A DNA stretch of 64,000 nucleotides. It comes from an uncultured Candidatus Actinomarina sp. (lineage in GTDB: Bacteria > Actinomycetota > Acidimicrobiia > Actinomarinales > Actinomarinaceae). The notes under the pieces were generated by a model. It was not told the origin of the DNA. It was given only the letters and a program-made list of their open reading frames with translations, and did not search any database. The stretch spans positions 62,001-126,000 of the forward strand of contig CACJJR010000002.1 of NCBI GenBank assembly GCA_902593795.1, in the 5' to 3' direction. A program made the translations under genes and the position numbers. Positions 29,755-39,128 of the stretch are shown piece by piece (position 1 is the first letter of the stretch; each line of letters begins with the position of its first letter).

Positions 29755-30303
29755 TTGGCTGTTTTGGCAGCTACATTAGTTAGAACTTTTTTAATTCAGA
29801 TCTACTACATTCCTTCTTCATCTATGGAGCCAACATTACAAATTGATGATAGAGTTTTAGTTCTAAAAAATACCTTTATTGAAACTGATATCTCTTCAGG
29901 AGATGTGGTTGTTTTCTATAGTCCGCAGACAGTATTTAAAGATGATTACATTGAAGAGTTTGTTGAATCAATTCAAATCTGGAAACTAACAAATAACGAT
30001 ACATATTTAAACACGGCGTTAATAAAAAGAGTTGTTGCAAGCAGTGGTGATGAAGTAATTATTAAAGAATCTGGAGAAGTTTATGTAAATGGAAATAGAT
30101 TTACAGTTTTAAACATAAATGAAGGAAGATATTTTAAGGAACAAACATATATTGTTCCAACAAATGAAATATTTGTTCTTGGCGATAATAGAGTAAATAG
30201 TCAAGATTCTAGATATATCGGAACAATTCCTAATAAAAATATTGTAGGTAAAGCAATATATGTGGTTTTTCCATTCGATAACTTTAAAAATATCGATGAT
30301 TGA
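29755..30303 (+). CDS. lepB: signal peptidase I (start uncertain, probably further upstream)
   Basis: YYIPSSSMEPTLQIDDRVLV, LIKRVVASSGDEV, FVLGDNRVNSQDSRYIGTI. Confidence 0.9.
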   Translation: MAVLAATLVRTFLIQIYYIPSSSMEPTLQIDDRVLVLKNTFIETDISSGDVVVFYSPQTVFKDDYIEEFVESIQIWKLTNNDTYLNTALIKRVVASSGDEVIIKESGEVYVNGNRFTVLNINEGRYFKEQTYIVPTNEIFVLGDNRVNSQDSRYIGTIPNKNIVGKAIYVVFPFDNFKNIDD

Positions 30304-30883
30304 AGATAATATATGGGAAAAGGACCCTGAAAAATACATTATAGGATCTGATGAAGTTGGCAGAGGATCTTTTGCTGGACCTATTTGTGCCTCAGCTGTA
30401 AAAATAAACTACAATCAACTTTATTTGCTCGGTAGTGTTAAAGACTCAAAAAAATTAAGCCCAAAAAAAAGAGAAGAAATATTTGAAATAGTTTTGGAAA
30501 ACGATATTGAATACTCTTTCGAAGAAGCTTCAAATACATACATTGATAATTTTGGTATAAAAAATGCTAATGAAAAAGTATTGAATGATTCAATCTCAAG
30601 TCTATACACAGGAGCTGAAATTGTTTATGTAGATCATTTTAAAATTAAAAATTTTAATGCTGTCTCAATTGTAAGGGGAGAGGACAATTGTCGAGCAATT
30701 GCTTTAGCTAGTATTATTGCCAAAGTATTAAGAGATAAACTTATGGTTGATTTCTCAAAAGATTTTCCTGAATACTTTCTTGAAAAAAATAAGGGATATG
30801 GAACTAAAGAACATAGGCAGGCAATATTTGATTATGGAATGTCAAAGATACACAGAAAGTCTTTTAGTTTAAAGCCCATGTAA
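30296..30883 (+). CDS. rnhB: ribonuclease HII
   Basis: IIGSDEVGRGSFAGPICASAV, KDSKKLSPKKREEIF; ATG at 30296 preferred. Confidence 0.92.
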   Translation: MIEDNIWEKDPEKYIIGSDEVGRGSFAGPICASAVKINYNQLYLLGSVKDSKKLSPKKREEIFEIVLENDIEYSFEEASNTYIDNFGIKNANEKVLNDSISSLYTGAEIVYVDHFKIKNFNAVSIVRGEDNCRAIALASIIAKVLRDKLMVDFSKDFPEYFLEKNKGYGTKEHRQAIFDYGMSKIHRKSFSLKPM

Positions 30884-30971
30884 TAACGATAACCGTCAGT
30901 ATTAGAGCTGCAATCATATTCAAGTAATCAGTTTTGTTTGCTTTGTAAGGTTTATTTGGATCAAATCCCAT
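30864..30971 (-). CDS. small single-pass membrane protein, 35 aa (MGFDPNKPYKANKTDYLNMIAALILTVIVITWALN)
   Basis: Manually translated ORF, below the ORF-track cutoff; basic N-terminus plus one hydrophobic helix; fills the rnhB-enoyl-CoA hydratase gap. Confidence 0.6.
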   Translation of the reverse strand: MGFDPNKPYKANKTDYLNMIAALILTVIVITWALN

Positions 30972-31008
30972 ACTTACATTCTAAATTAAAATATATTAAA
31001 CTCTAAAT

Positions 31009-31764
31009 ATGGTTTTAGAAACACAAAGTATTAACAATACAAAATTAATTCAATTTAATGATAAAGAATCGTTAAACGCAGTAGGTGCTGATGATTGGAA
31101 AGCATTAAAAGAAGAAATAGAATCTTTCGAAAGAAGCGAACTTAAGTATCTTGTCATAAAGCATATAAATGGAAATTATTCAGCTGGTGCTCAACTAGGT
31201 GAAAATATAAATGCATTAATGGAAGATGTATCAAATGCGGCTGAAGCCTTATGGAATTGTAAAAAGCCAGTCATATCTCTTGTAGATGGAATTGCAGCTG
31301 GTGCGGGTTCCAATATGATGTTATTGAGTGATTTCATAATTGCTACTCCAGAAACTAGATTTATAGAAGTATTTGTAAGGAGAGGCTTAGTTGTTGATTT
31401 TGGTGGATCATGGGTACTTCCTAGAATTATTGGTATTCAAAAAGCAAAATCATTAATGATGACATCAAATGAAATTAATGGAGATGAGTTAAATAACTTA
31501 GGTATTCTTTATAAGTTGTGTAAAAGTGAAGATATGGATGATGAATTCAATTCTTTAATTGAGTCTTTAGATAAACAAAGTTTTATTTCCATATGCATGG
31601 TTAAACAACAAATTAGAGAGGGTTTAGATAAAACATTTACTGAATCTCTTGATTTAGAAACAATAAACCAAAACAAAAGGTTTCTACACTCAGACGCTGC
31701 AGAGGGAATGGCCGCATTTCTTGAAAAAAGAGCTCCGAATTATAAAAATACATTAGATGAATAA
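31009..31764 (+). CDS. enoyl-CoA hydratase/isomerase family protein
   Basis: SAGAQLGENI, CKKPVISLVDGIAAGAGSNMMLLSDF. Confidence 0.85.
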   Translation: MVLETQSINNTKLIQFNDKESLNAVGADDWKALKEEIESFERSELKYLVIKHINGNYSAGAQLGENINALMEDVSNAAEALWNCKKPVISLVDGIAAGAGSNMMLLSDFIIATPETRFIEVFVRRGLVVDFGGSWVLPRIIGIQKAKSLMMTSNEINGDELNNLGILYKLCKSEDMDDEFNSLIESLDKQSFISICMVKQQIREGLDKTFTESLDLETINQNKRFLHSDAAEGMAAFLEKRAPNYKNTLDE

Positions 31765-31835
31765 TAAAAATTTATAATTATTCATTTATATGTATTCTTA
31801 TGCAATAATCAATACGTAAGAAAACGGAGGTTTAA

Positions 31836-32723
31836 TTGAAAACTAAAAAATCACTCCTATTAATTTTTGTTCTCGCATTAGTTGCGACTGCCTGTGGTGG
31901 TGGCTCAGCAACCCCTTGTGATGAAGTAGAAATTACAACTGGAGAAAATGGTTTACCAGATCTTGATGGATGTGAGTTCACATTTGCTGTTGAGAATGCT
32001 TATTTACCATTTAACTATATTGATGCAGCTGATGGAGAAGCAAAAGGTTGGGACTATGATGTCTTTAATCATATGGGCGAATTAATGAATTTCGTACCAG
32101 TTTATGTTCCAGCAGCATGGGATGGAATGATTCAAGCTGTTGCTGATGGTCAATTCATGGTCGCAGGTGATGGAATCACTATAACCGCTGAAAGAGATGA
32201 AATTATTGATTTTTCAGATGGATATATTAATTTAGCGCAAAGAGTACTTGTAGCATCTGGCAACACTGATATTACAAGTATTGATGATCTCAAAAATGGC
32301 GACTATACAGTAGCTACTCAAAAAGGTACAACAAACTATGAGTTTGCAGTTTCTGAGCTTGGTGAAGATAAAGTTAAAGCTTTTGATGACTTCAACTTTG
32401 CTATCCAAGCCGTTATCTCTGGTGATGCAGATGCATCAATCATTGATGAAACAGCTGGATTAGGATACATGGGAGCTAATAAAGACCAAGTAAAATTGGT
32501 TGGTGGCGATCTAACTTCAGAACAACTTGGTTTCGCATTTCCTAATGGAAGCGCATTAGTTGATGTAGTTAATCAAGGATTAGCAGCTATGAAAGACAGT
32601 GGAAAATTAGCAGAAATTAATGCTAAGTTTTTCTCACCTGACTTTTCAGTAACTTATGATGATATCGCTGAATGTGATGAAAACATTCCAGAAGAATATC
32701 TACCAGAGGACTGCGAAGTTTAA
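31836..32723 (+). CDS. amino-acid ABC transporter substrate-binding lipoprotein (TTG start)
   Basis: Lipobox LVATACGGG; SBP_bac_3 pattern with YLPFNYIDAADGEAKGWDYDVF, VATQKGTTNYEF. Confidence 0.9.
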   Translation: MKTKKSLLLIFVLALVATACGGGSATPCDEVEITTGENGLPDLDGCEFTFAVENAYLPFNYIDAADGEAKGWDYDVFNHMGELMNFVPVYVPAAWDGMIQAVADGQFMVAGDGITITAERDEIIDFSDGYINLAQRVLVASGNTDITSIDDLKNGDYTVATQKGTTNYEFAVSELGEDKVKAFDDFNFAIQAVISGDADASIIDETAGLGYMGANKDQVKLVGGDLTSEQLGFAFPNGSALVDVVNQGLAAMKDSGKLAEINAKFFSPDFSVTYDDIAECDENIPEEYLPEDCEV

Positions 32724-32752
32724 GTAAGAAACTACTTAATATATAAATTTGT

Positions 32753-32778
32753 AATAGGCACGGAATTCCGTGCCTATT
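32753..32778. promoter_or_regulatory. 26-bp perfect palindrome between substrate-binding protein and permease genes (mRNA hairpin)
   Basis: AATAGGCACGGAATTCCGTGCCTATT is identical to its reverse complement. Confidence 0.7.
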
Positions 32779-32796
32779 GCTTTATTATGGGTACAA

Positions 32797-33552
32797 ATGA
32801 AATTAAAAAATCTATTTAAACCAGATAATTGGTGGATTCTAATTTTAAGTGGCGTAATAGCTTATATGCTATTCATGATTTATTCTGAACCAGAATACAA
32901 CAAGGCATTTAACTTTATACTTCCAGGCCTTTCAATAACTTTTTTATCAACCATTATTTCATTTATAGTTGCACTATTTCTTGGTTTAATTTCAGGTATT
33001 GGAAGAATATCTAAAAATAAATTTGCAAGTACTATTTCTAGAACATACATTGAATTTATTAGGGGTGTTCCCGTTCTTATACTAATTTTTACAATCGCTT
33101 TTGTTGTTGTAGTTAGAGGAGCTGAATTTTTCAATATTAACAATGGTAATGTACCAATGTTAGTCAGAGCAATTATTGCACTTTCTGTCTTTTATGGAGC
33201 ATATATAGCTGAAGTTTTTAGAGCTGGAATTGAATCTGTTCCAAAAGGTCAAAGAGAGGGTGGTTCATCATTAGGACTATCCGAAAGACAAGTTATGCGT
33301 TACATTGTCTTGCCTCAAGCCTTTCGCAATATGCTTCCGGCTCTAGGAAATGATTTCATTTCTATGATGAAGGATTCATCATTGTTGTCAGTATTAGCTG
33401 TTGAGGATCTTACATACAGAGGAAGACTTTACTCTGGCAGTACATTTAGATTCGCTGAGACATATCTAGTACTTACTGTAATGTATTTAATTATTACACT
33501 CATTCTGTCAGGACTACAGAGAAGACTTGAGAAAAGACTTGAATCTAAATAA
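32797..33552 (+). CDS. amino-acid ABC transporter permease (ORF opens at 32770; ATG 32797 preferred)
   Basis: YIEFIRGVPVLILIF, AYIAEVFRAGIESVPKGQREGGSSLGLS EAA-type loop. Confidence 0.9.
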   Translation: MKLKNLFKPDNWWILILSGVIAYMLFMIYSEPEYNKAFNFILPGLSITFLSTIISFIVALFLGLISGIGRISKNKFASTISRTYIEFIRGVPVLILIFTIAFVVVVRGAEFFNINNGNVPMLVRAIIALSVFYGAYIAEVFRAGIESVPKGQREGGSSLGLSERQVMRYIVLPQAFRNMLPALGNDFISMMKDSSLLSVLAVEDLTYRGRLYSGSTFRFAETYLVLTVMYLIITLILSGLQRRLEKRLESK

Positions 33553-34396
33553 CAAGAACAATCAAGCGGAGATTTTGAATCAATATTTAGATTCACTCCA
33601 GAAAATAAAAAATTATTCACCCAACACAATTAAGTCATACAAAAATGATATTCAACAATATTTAAATGAAGATATTACTTTGGGTGAATTTGCTGAGTAT
33701 TTAAAAATATGTTCCAAGAAGGAATACACAAAATCAACAATTAATAGAAAAATTACATCAATTAATACATTTTTAAATTGGTGTATTGAAAAAAAATATT
33801 TTGACAACACCGCTCTCAAGTCTGTTAGAAGTTTAAAAAATGAAAAAAAACTGCCAAATATACTTTCAGCTAATTACATAAATGAATTATTAGATGGATT
33901 ACCAATTAAAGATGACAAAGACATAAGAGATAAAGCAATTCTTGAACTTATGTACTCTTCGGGTTTAAGAGTTAGTGAGGTAAGTGACCTAACACTTAAT
34001 GATATAAAAAAAAATAGATCTGTAAAAGTAATTGGTAAAGGAAATAAAGAAAGGGTTCTACCTTTAACTTCAAGAGCTTATGAAGCGATAAACAGCTATA
34101 TTAAATATTCAAGAAAAATATTTATAAATCAAAAATCATATTCTTACATATTTCTTGGCGTAAGGGGAGGAAAGCTTAGTGATAGGGAAATCAGAAGGAT
34201 TGTCAAACTTAGAGTTGGAACGTTCCCACATAGCTTACGTCATACTTTTGCGACGCACTTACTAGATGGTGGTGCAGACTTAAGGATAGTTCAAGAACTT
34301 CTTGGCCATAATGACCCTAGTACAACTCAAATTTATACACATGTTTCGAAAAAGCAGATGAAAAAAAAATATGAACAATCTCATCCTAGGGGTTGA
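33527..34396 (+). CDS. tyrosine recombinase XerC/XerD-like
   Basis: LMYSSGLRVSEVSDL, HSLRHTFATHLLDGGADLRIVQELLGHNDPSTTQIYTHVS. Confidence 0.9.
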   Translation: MRKDLNLNNKNNQAEILNQYLDSLQKIKNYSPNTIKSYKNDIQQYLNEDITLGEFAEYLKICSKKEYTKSTINRKITSINTFLNWCIEKKYFDNTALKSVRSLKNEKKLPNILSANYINELLDGLPIKDDKDIRDKAILELMYSSGLRVSEVSDLTLNDIKKNRSVKVIGKGNKERVLPLTSRAYEAINSYIKYSRKIFINQKSYSYIFLGVRGGKLSDREIRRIVKLRVGTFPHSLRHTFATHLLDGGADLRIVQELLGHNDPSTTQIYTHVSKKQMKKKYEQSHPRG

Positions 34397-34397
34397 A

Positions 34398-34416
34398 TAA
34401 TACTGCATTGGTATTA
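34398..34416 (+). terminator. weak hairpin TAATAC-TGCATTG-GTATTA followed by a T-rich stretch
   Basis: 6-bp stem followed by GAATTTTATT, just after the xer stop codon. Confidence 0.35.
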
Positions 34417-34437
34417 GAATTTTATTGAAAATAGACA

Positions 34438-34498
34438 CCACATTTACAAGTTTCCTTGGTGAACGAAAGTTTGGAAACCGCTTAGGCAAGAAATGTGG
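34438..34498 (+). ncRNA. structured rpsB leader RNA
   Basis: Nested pairing: CCACATTT/AAATGTGG (34438-45/34491-98), GTTTCC/GGAAAC (34450-55/34473-78), GAAC-GAAA-GTTT (34461-72). Confidence 0.6.
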
Positions 34499-34524
34499 GA
34501 TGAATTAACCAAAGGAGAAAGTAG

Positions 34525-35235
34525 ATGTCTACATCAATGAAAGACCTGCTTGAAGCAGGCGTTCATTTTGGCCATCAAACACAGAGATGGAATCCCAAAA
34601 TGGATAAATATATTTATGGCGCTAAAAGTGGTATCCATATTCTTGATTTAAGAATTACTTATGACGCTATCGAGCAGGCACAAGAATATGTTCAAAAACT
34701 TGTTGCTAACAGTGGAAAAGTTTTGTTTGTTGGAACTAAGCCACAAGCACAGCAGGTTATCGAAGATCAGGCAATAAGAGCAGACATGCCTTACGTCAAT
34801 TTTAGATGGCTAGGCGGTATGCTAACAAATTTCAAAACTATTATTAAAAGAGTTGTATATCTTAAAGAATTAGTTTCTCTTGAATCTTCTGGTGAGATAA
34901 ATGCATATACGAAATCAGAAAGATTGAAAATTAAACGTGAGATTGAAAAACTAAATAAATCAATTGGTGGAATTGTAAATCTTAATAAACTTCCAGATGC
35001 TATTTTTGTTGTAGATTTAGCTAATGAAACAACAGCTATAACAGAAGCTGTAAAGCTTGGTATACCAGTTATAGGATTAGCTGACTCAAATGTAAATCCA
35101 GAAGGTGTTGAATTTTTAATCCCAGGAAATGATGATGCAATAAGATCAATTGAGTTGATTGCCTCCGCAATTGCTGATGCTTGCTTAAAAGGTTCTGGAA
35201 AAAGAAAAGAAGTAGAGAACAAGGAAAACGAATAA
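34525..35235 (+). CDS. rpsB: 30S ribosomal protein S2
   Basis: LLEAGVHFGHQTQRWNPKM, RWLGGMLTNFKTI. Confidence 0.96.
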   Translation: MSTSMKDLLEAGVHFGHQTQRWNPKMDKYIYGAKSGIHILDLRITYDAIEQAQEYVQKLVANSGKVLFVGTKPQAQQVIEDQAIRADMPYVNFRWLGGMLTNFKTIIKRVVYLKELVSLESSGEINAYTKSERLKIKREIEKLNKSIGGIVNLNKLPDAIFVVDLANETTAITEAVKLGIPVIGLADSNVNPEGVEFLIPGNDDAIRSIELIASAIADACLKGSGKRKEVENKENE

Positions 35236-35843
35236 TGACTATTTCAGCTTCGGATGTAAAAAAGTTAAGAGACATGACTGGTGCCGGAATGATGGATGCA
35301 AAAAAAGCATTGTCTGAAAGCTCTGGTGATTTTGATAAAGCAGTTAAATTTTTAAGAGAAAAAGGTTTAGCTGACTCAAAAAAACGTGCTGATAAAGATG
35401 CTAATCAAGGAACAATTGGAGACTATATACATTATCAGCAAGATAGAGCAATTTCTGGAGTATTAGTTGAGTTAGCCTGTGAAACAGACTTCGTCGCAAA
35501 ATCAGATGAGTTTAAAAATGTTGCTAAACAAATAGCAATGCATGTTGCTGCTTTAAAACCAGAGTTCGTAAATATTGAAGATGTACCAGAGAACAGAATT
35601 GATGAAGAAAAAGATATCATCCAAAAGCAATCTGAAAATGAAGGCAAGCCAGAAGAAGTTATTTCAAAAATAGTAGAAGGCAAAATATCTTCCTTTTATA
35701 GTGATTATGTATTAAATGAACAAACATTCTGCAATCCTGAATTTTACGAAGGTCAGGTTGGCACTATGATCGAAGAACTTTCTGGAAAATTAGGTGAAAA
35801 AATATATATTAAAAAATTCTCGAGACTTGAAGTAGGTGCATAA
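35235..35843 (+). CDS. tsf: elongation factor Ts (ORF opens at 35181; ATG 35235 preferred)
   Basis: ASDVKKLRDMTGAGMMDAKKAL, VELACETDFVAKS. Confidence 0.95.
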   Translation: MTISASDVKKLRDMTGAGMMDAKKALSESSGDFDKAVKFLREKGLADSKKRADKDANQGTIGDYIHYQQDRAISGVLVELACETDFVAKSDEFKNVAKQIAMHVAALKPEFVNIEDVPENRIDEEKDIIQKQSENEGKPEEVISKIVEGKISSFYSDYVLNEQTFCNPEFYEGQVGTMIEELSGKLGEKIYIKKFSRLEVGA

Positions 35844-35846
35844 AAG

Positions 35847-36548
35847 ATGAGCAGGGTTCTTCTAAAATTGTCCGGAGAATCATTTGCTGATACTGAAAGC
35901 AATTTTGGTATACAACCAGATATTATTGAAAGAATTGCATCTGAAATTACTGAAGCAAGTCAAAAAGGGATTCAAATAGGTGTTGTAGTAGGTGGAGGTA
36001 ACTTTTTTAGAGGCGTTCAAGAATCTGCAAAGAATATGGCACAAGCGAATGCTGACTATATGGGTATGTTAGCTACTGTAATTAATGCTGTTGCTTTAAA
36101 AGATGCTTTAGATAAAAATGGAATCCAAACAAGAGTTCAATCAGCGATTACCATGACTGCTGTTGCTGAACCATATATAAGATTAAGAGCTATAAGGCAT
36201 CTTGAAAAAGGTAGAGTAGTTATCTTCGCTGCTGGAACTGGAAATCCTTACTTTACAACTGATACAGCAGCTTCTTTAAGAGCTGCAGAAATTGATGCTA
36301 ATTTAATGCTCAAATCTACAAGAGTAGATGGTGTTTTTAATGAAGATCCAGAAAAAAATAATAATGCAAAAAAATATGATGAAATTACCTATAAAGAAGT
36401 GGTCTCAAGCAAACTTAAGGTAATGGATTTAACAGCCATTACACTTTGCGAAGAGAATGAAATGCCAATACGTGTTTTTGATGGCACTACGCCAGGAAAT
36501 ATATACAAAGCTTTAACTGGTGAATCAATGGGAACTTTAATAAAATAG
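35847..36548 (+). CDS. pyrH: UMP kinase
   Basis: [34 protein letters not shown]. Confidence 0.95.
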   Translation: MSRVLLKLSGESFADTESNFGIQPDIIERIASEITEASQKGIQIGVVVGGGNFFRGVQESAKNMAQANADYMGMLATVINAVALKDALDKNGIQTRVQSAITMTAVAEPYIRLRAIRHLEKGRVVIFAAGTGNPYFTTDTAASLRAAEIDANLMLKSTRVDGVFNEDPEKNNNAKKYDEITYKEVVSSKLKVMDLTAITLCEENEMPIRVFDGTTPGNIYKALTGESMGTLIK

Positions 36549-36552
36549 GTTT

Positions 36553-37104
36553 ATGTCCGAAGTATTAATTAAAGAAGTAGAAAGCAAAATGCTCACTACG
36601 GTTAATCACCTTGTAGATGATTTTTCAACTATAAGGACAGGAAGAGCAAATCCTTCTTTGGTAGATAAGTTAACTGTTGAATACTATGGTACAAAAACAC
36701 CGATGCAACAATTAGCATCGATATCGGTTCCAGATCCAAAATTGCTAGTTATACAACCATTTGATAAAAGCGCGCTTGAAGAAATTGAAAAATCAATTAT
36801 GAATGCAGATATTGGACTAAATCCTACAAATGACGGAGAAGTCATTAGGATTCCTATTCCTCCACTATCAGAAGAAAGAAGAAAAGAATTAACCAAAGTT
36901 GCTTCTAAGGCATCCGAAGAAGCAAAAGTATCAATTCGAACACATAGACGTTTTGGTATAGATGAAATATCTAAATTGAAAGATGATCATTCTGCAGATG
37001 CTATAAAACGTTTAGAAACTCAGGTACAAGATCTAACAAATAGTTTTGTTATCAAAATAGACGAGTTGCTATCGGTAAAGCAAAATGAACTTCTTGAAGT
37101 TTAA
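36553..37104 (+). CDS. frr: ribosome recycling factor
   Basis: FSTIRTGRANPSLVDKLTVEYYG, PIPPLSEERRKEL. Confidence 0.95.
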   Translation: MSEVLIKEVESKMLTTVNHLVDDFSTIRTGRANPSLVDKLTVEYYGTKTPMQQLASISVPDPKLLVIQPFDKSALEEIEKSIMNADIGLNPTNDGEVIRIPIPPLSEERRKELTKVASKASEEAKVSIRTHRRFGIDEISKLKDDHSADAIKRLETQVQDLTNSFVIKIDELLSVKQNELLEV

Positions 37105-38005
37105 AAAATACTTAATGTCAGACAATGAAGGAACATTCTGGCCTGGATATATTGAGTTACCTGAAGAGGAAAATTTAGAAGACAGTTCTAATTTTCAAAA
37201 TGATAAAAATGAAAGCAGATTTACTTTAAACCCCAGAATATACACAGGTTTAGGACTTCTTTTATTAGTAGCTGTTTTGTTTCTTAATCAAACTTCAGCA
37301 TTTATATTATTAGTTTTAGTTGCGTTAATCTCTACTAAAGAATGGTTTGATATATTTGACTATGGAATCATAATTCCATATCCATTATTACTTTATTCTT
37401 CATTAGCTCCATTAGTGATTGCTTACTTTTATGGTTTAGATAATATTCATGTCCCTTTGTTTATCTTTCCAATAGGAGTCATTGTCTACACAGGTACTTT
37501 TGTTTCATATGGTATCTATGAGAAATTTGGTAGTTCTTATTTATTTCTTATTTGGTTTGGAACAGGAATAGCTTCAATCGGTTATGTTTTACAAAATTTA
37601 GGACCTTTGTTTACATTTTTAGCATTAATTTCAATCTCACTATCAGATATTGCAGCTTATGAATTTGGGAAAAGATATGGTAAGAGAAAACTTTCTGAAT
37701 CTATATCTCCAAATAAAACTATAGAAGGATTTTTTGCTGGGTTACTTATTGGTTCTTTATCAATGTTTATTGTCTTAAACAATTACTTTGAATTGGATTT
37801 TATTCCGACTTTACTTGTTTCTTTAATATTTATACTTTTTGGTGTCTTGGGAGATTTATTCGAATCGAGAATAAAAAGAACTCTAGAAGTTAAAGATTCT
37901 AGTGATTTTCTTCCTGGACATGGGGGTGTTCTAGACAGGGTAGATTCCCAAATATTAAGCTTTCCCGTACTGGTTCTTTTTATTCAGTTTTTAGATTTAA
38001 TTTAA
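37085..38005 (+). CDS. cdsA: phosphatidate cytidylyltransferase
   Basis: Multi-TM; SPNKTIEGFFAGLL, LGDLFESRIKR...DFLPGHGGVLDRVDS. Confidence 0.92.
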   Translation: MNFLKFKKYLMSDNEGTFWPGYIELPEEENLEDSSNFQNDKNESRFTLNPRIYTGLGLLLLVAVLFLNQTSAFILLVLVALISTKEWFDIFDYGIIIPYPLLLYSSLAPLVIAYFYGLDNIHVPLFIFPIGVIVYTGTFVSYGIYEKFGSSYLFLIWFGTGIASIGYVLQNLGPLFTFLALISISLSDIAAYEFGKRYGKRKLSESISPNKTIEGFFAGLLIGSLSMFIVLNNYFELDFIPTLLVSLIFILFGVLGDLFESRIKRTLEVKDSSDFLPGHGGVLDRVDSQILSFPVLVLFIQFLDLI

Positions 38006-38024
38006 ATAGTGTAATAATTAAAGT

Positions 38025-39128
38025 ATGAATGCTTTTTTAACTATTGCTTTATTGACACTTTTTGTGGTTTTACATGAATTAGGTCACTATATATCTGCTA
38101 AAAGGTCAAAAATTGCTGTTTCAGAATTTTTTGTTGGATTTGGTCCAAAATTATTTTCTTTTAAAAAAAATGATACGGAGTATGGGTTAAAAGCACTTCC
38201 TTTAGGTGGTTATGTAAAAATACCTGGAATGGATGAGAATGAAGAAGTTGATGGCTATGAAGCAGAAGAATTATTCCACACTGCTACGTGGACAAAAAAG
38301 CTCTATATTGCTTCTTCAGGTATTATTGTAAATTTTTTATTAGCATGGTTAATTTTGTTCTCTATTTTTACTTTTTATGGCGTTGAACAACCAACATTAG
38401 AAATAGAAACTATAGGAGTTTCTTCTGTTGACCCTTTGACTGAAGCGCCATCATCTATTGCTGGTTTAAAGGTAGGGGACGTAATAACATCTTTTAATGG
38501 CAATGAAGTTAATTCGTGGAATGAACTTGTAAGCTATATTGAAGTAAATCCAAATAAATTTGTATCAATTGGTTATTTTAGAAATAACCAAAGTTATTTA
38601 ACAACTACAACTTTAGAGTCCAGGATAATCTCAAACACGGAATCAGGTTATTTAGGGGTTTCACCAAAAATTCAAAATCAGAAACTGGGAATTATTGAAT
38701 CAATATCAGCTACTACATTAGTAGAAATAGAAATGACAAAAGCTGCTGTAGATGGAATATTCACCCTTTTTAGTCCTCAAAATTTGCAAACATTACTTGG
38801 AACATATTCAGGGGAGATCATTCCAGACGAGGCAAGGCCTCTAAGCCCAATTGGTTTAGCTCAAGCAGGAAATCAAATTGCGGAGGGAGGATATGTTAAC
38901 CTGTTTACTCTTCTTGCATTCGTAAATATATTCCTTGCTGTGTTTAATTCGATTCCATTAGTGCCATTAGATGGTGGCAGGGTAGTTCTTGCTCTTTATG
39001 AGGGAATTACTGGAAAAAAAATACCTGATAGGAAATTGTACCCTTTGGCAGCTGTAGTAATTTTTGTTTTTATTTTTCTTGGAATTACAGCATTTTATTT
39101 AGACATTACACAACCAATTAAGTTATGA
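38025..39128 (+). CDS. rseP: M50 site-2 protease, RseP family
   Basis: VVLHELGHYISAKRS (HExxH), LPLGGYVKIPGM, PDZ region, PLVPLDGGR. Confidence 0.92.
   Translation: MNAFLTIALLTLFVVLHELGHYISAKRSKIAVSEFFVGFGPKLFSFKKNDTEYGLKALPLGGYVKIPGMDENEEVDGYEAEELFHTATWTKKLYIASSGIIVNFLLAWLILFSIFTFYGVEQPTLEIETIGVSSVDPLTEAPSSIAGLKVGDVITSFNGNEVNSWNELVSYIEVNPNKFVSIGYFRNNQSYLTTTTLESRIISNTESGYLGVSPKIQNQKLGIIESISATTLVEIEMTKAAVDGIFTLFSPQNLQTLLGTYSGEIIPDEARPLSPIGLAQAGNQIAEGGYVNLFTLLAFVNIFLAVFNSIPLVPLDGGRVVLALYEGITGKKIPDRKLYPLAAVVIFVFIFLGITAFYLDITQPIKL

Noticed and set aside
33527-34396. Tyrosine recombinase as evidence of an integrated element
   Set aside because: The Xer-like protein sits in a housekeeping gene string before rpsB, without att-like repeats, tRNA target or cargo; best read as XerC/XerD.
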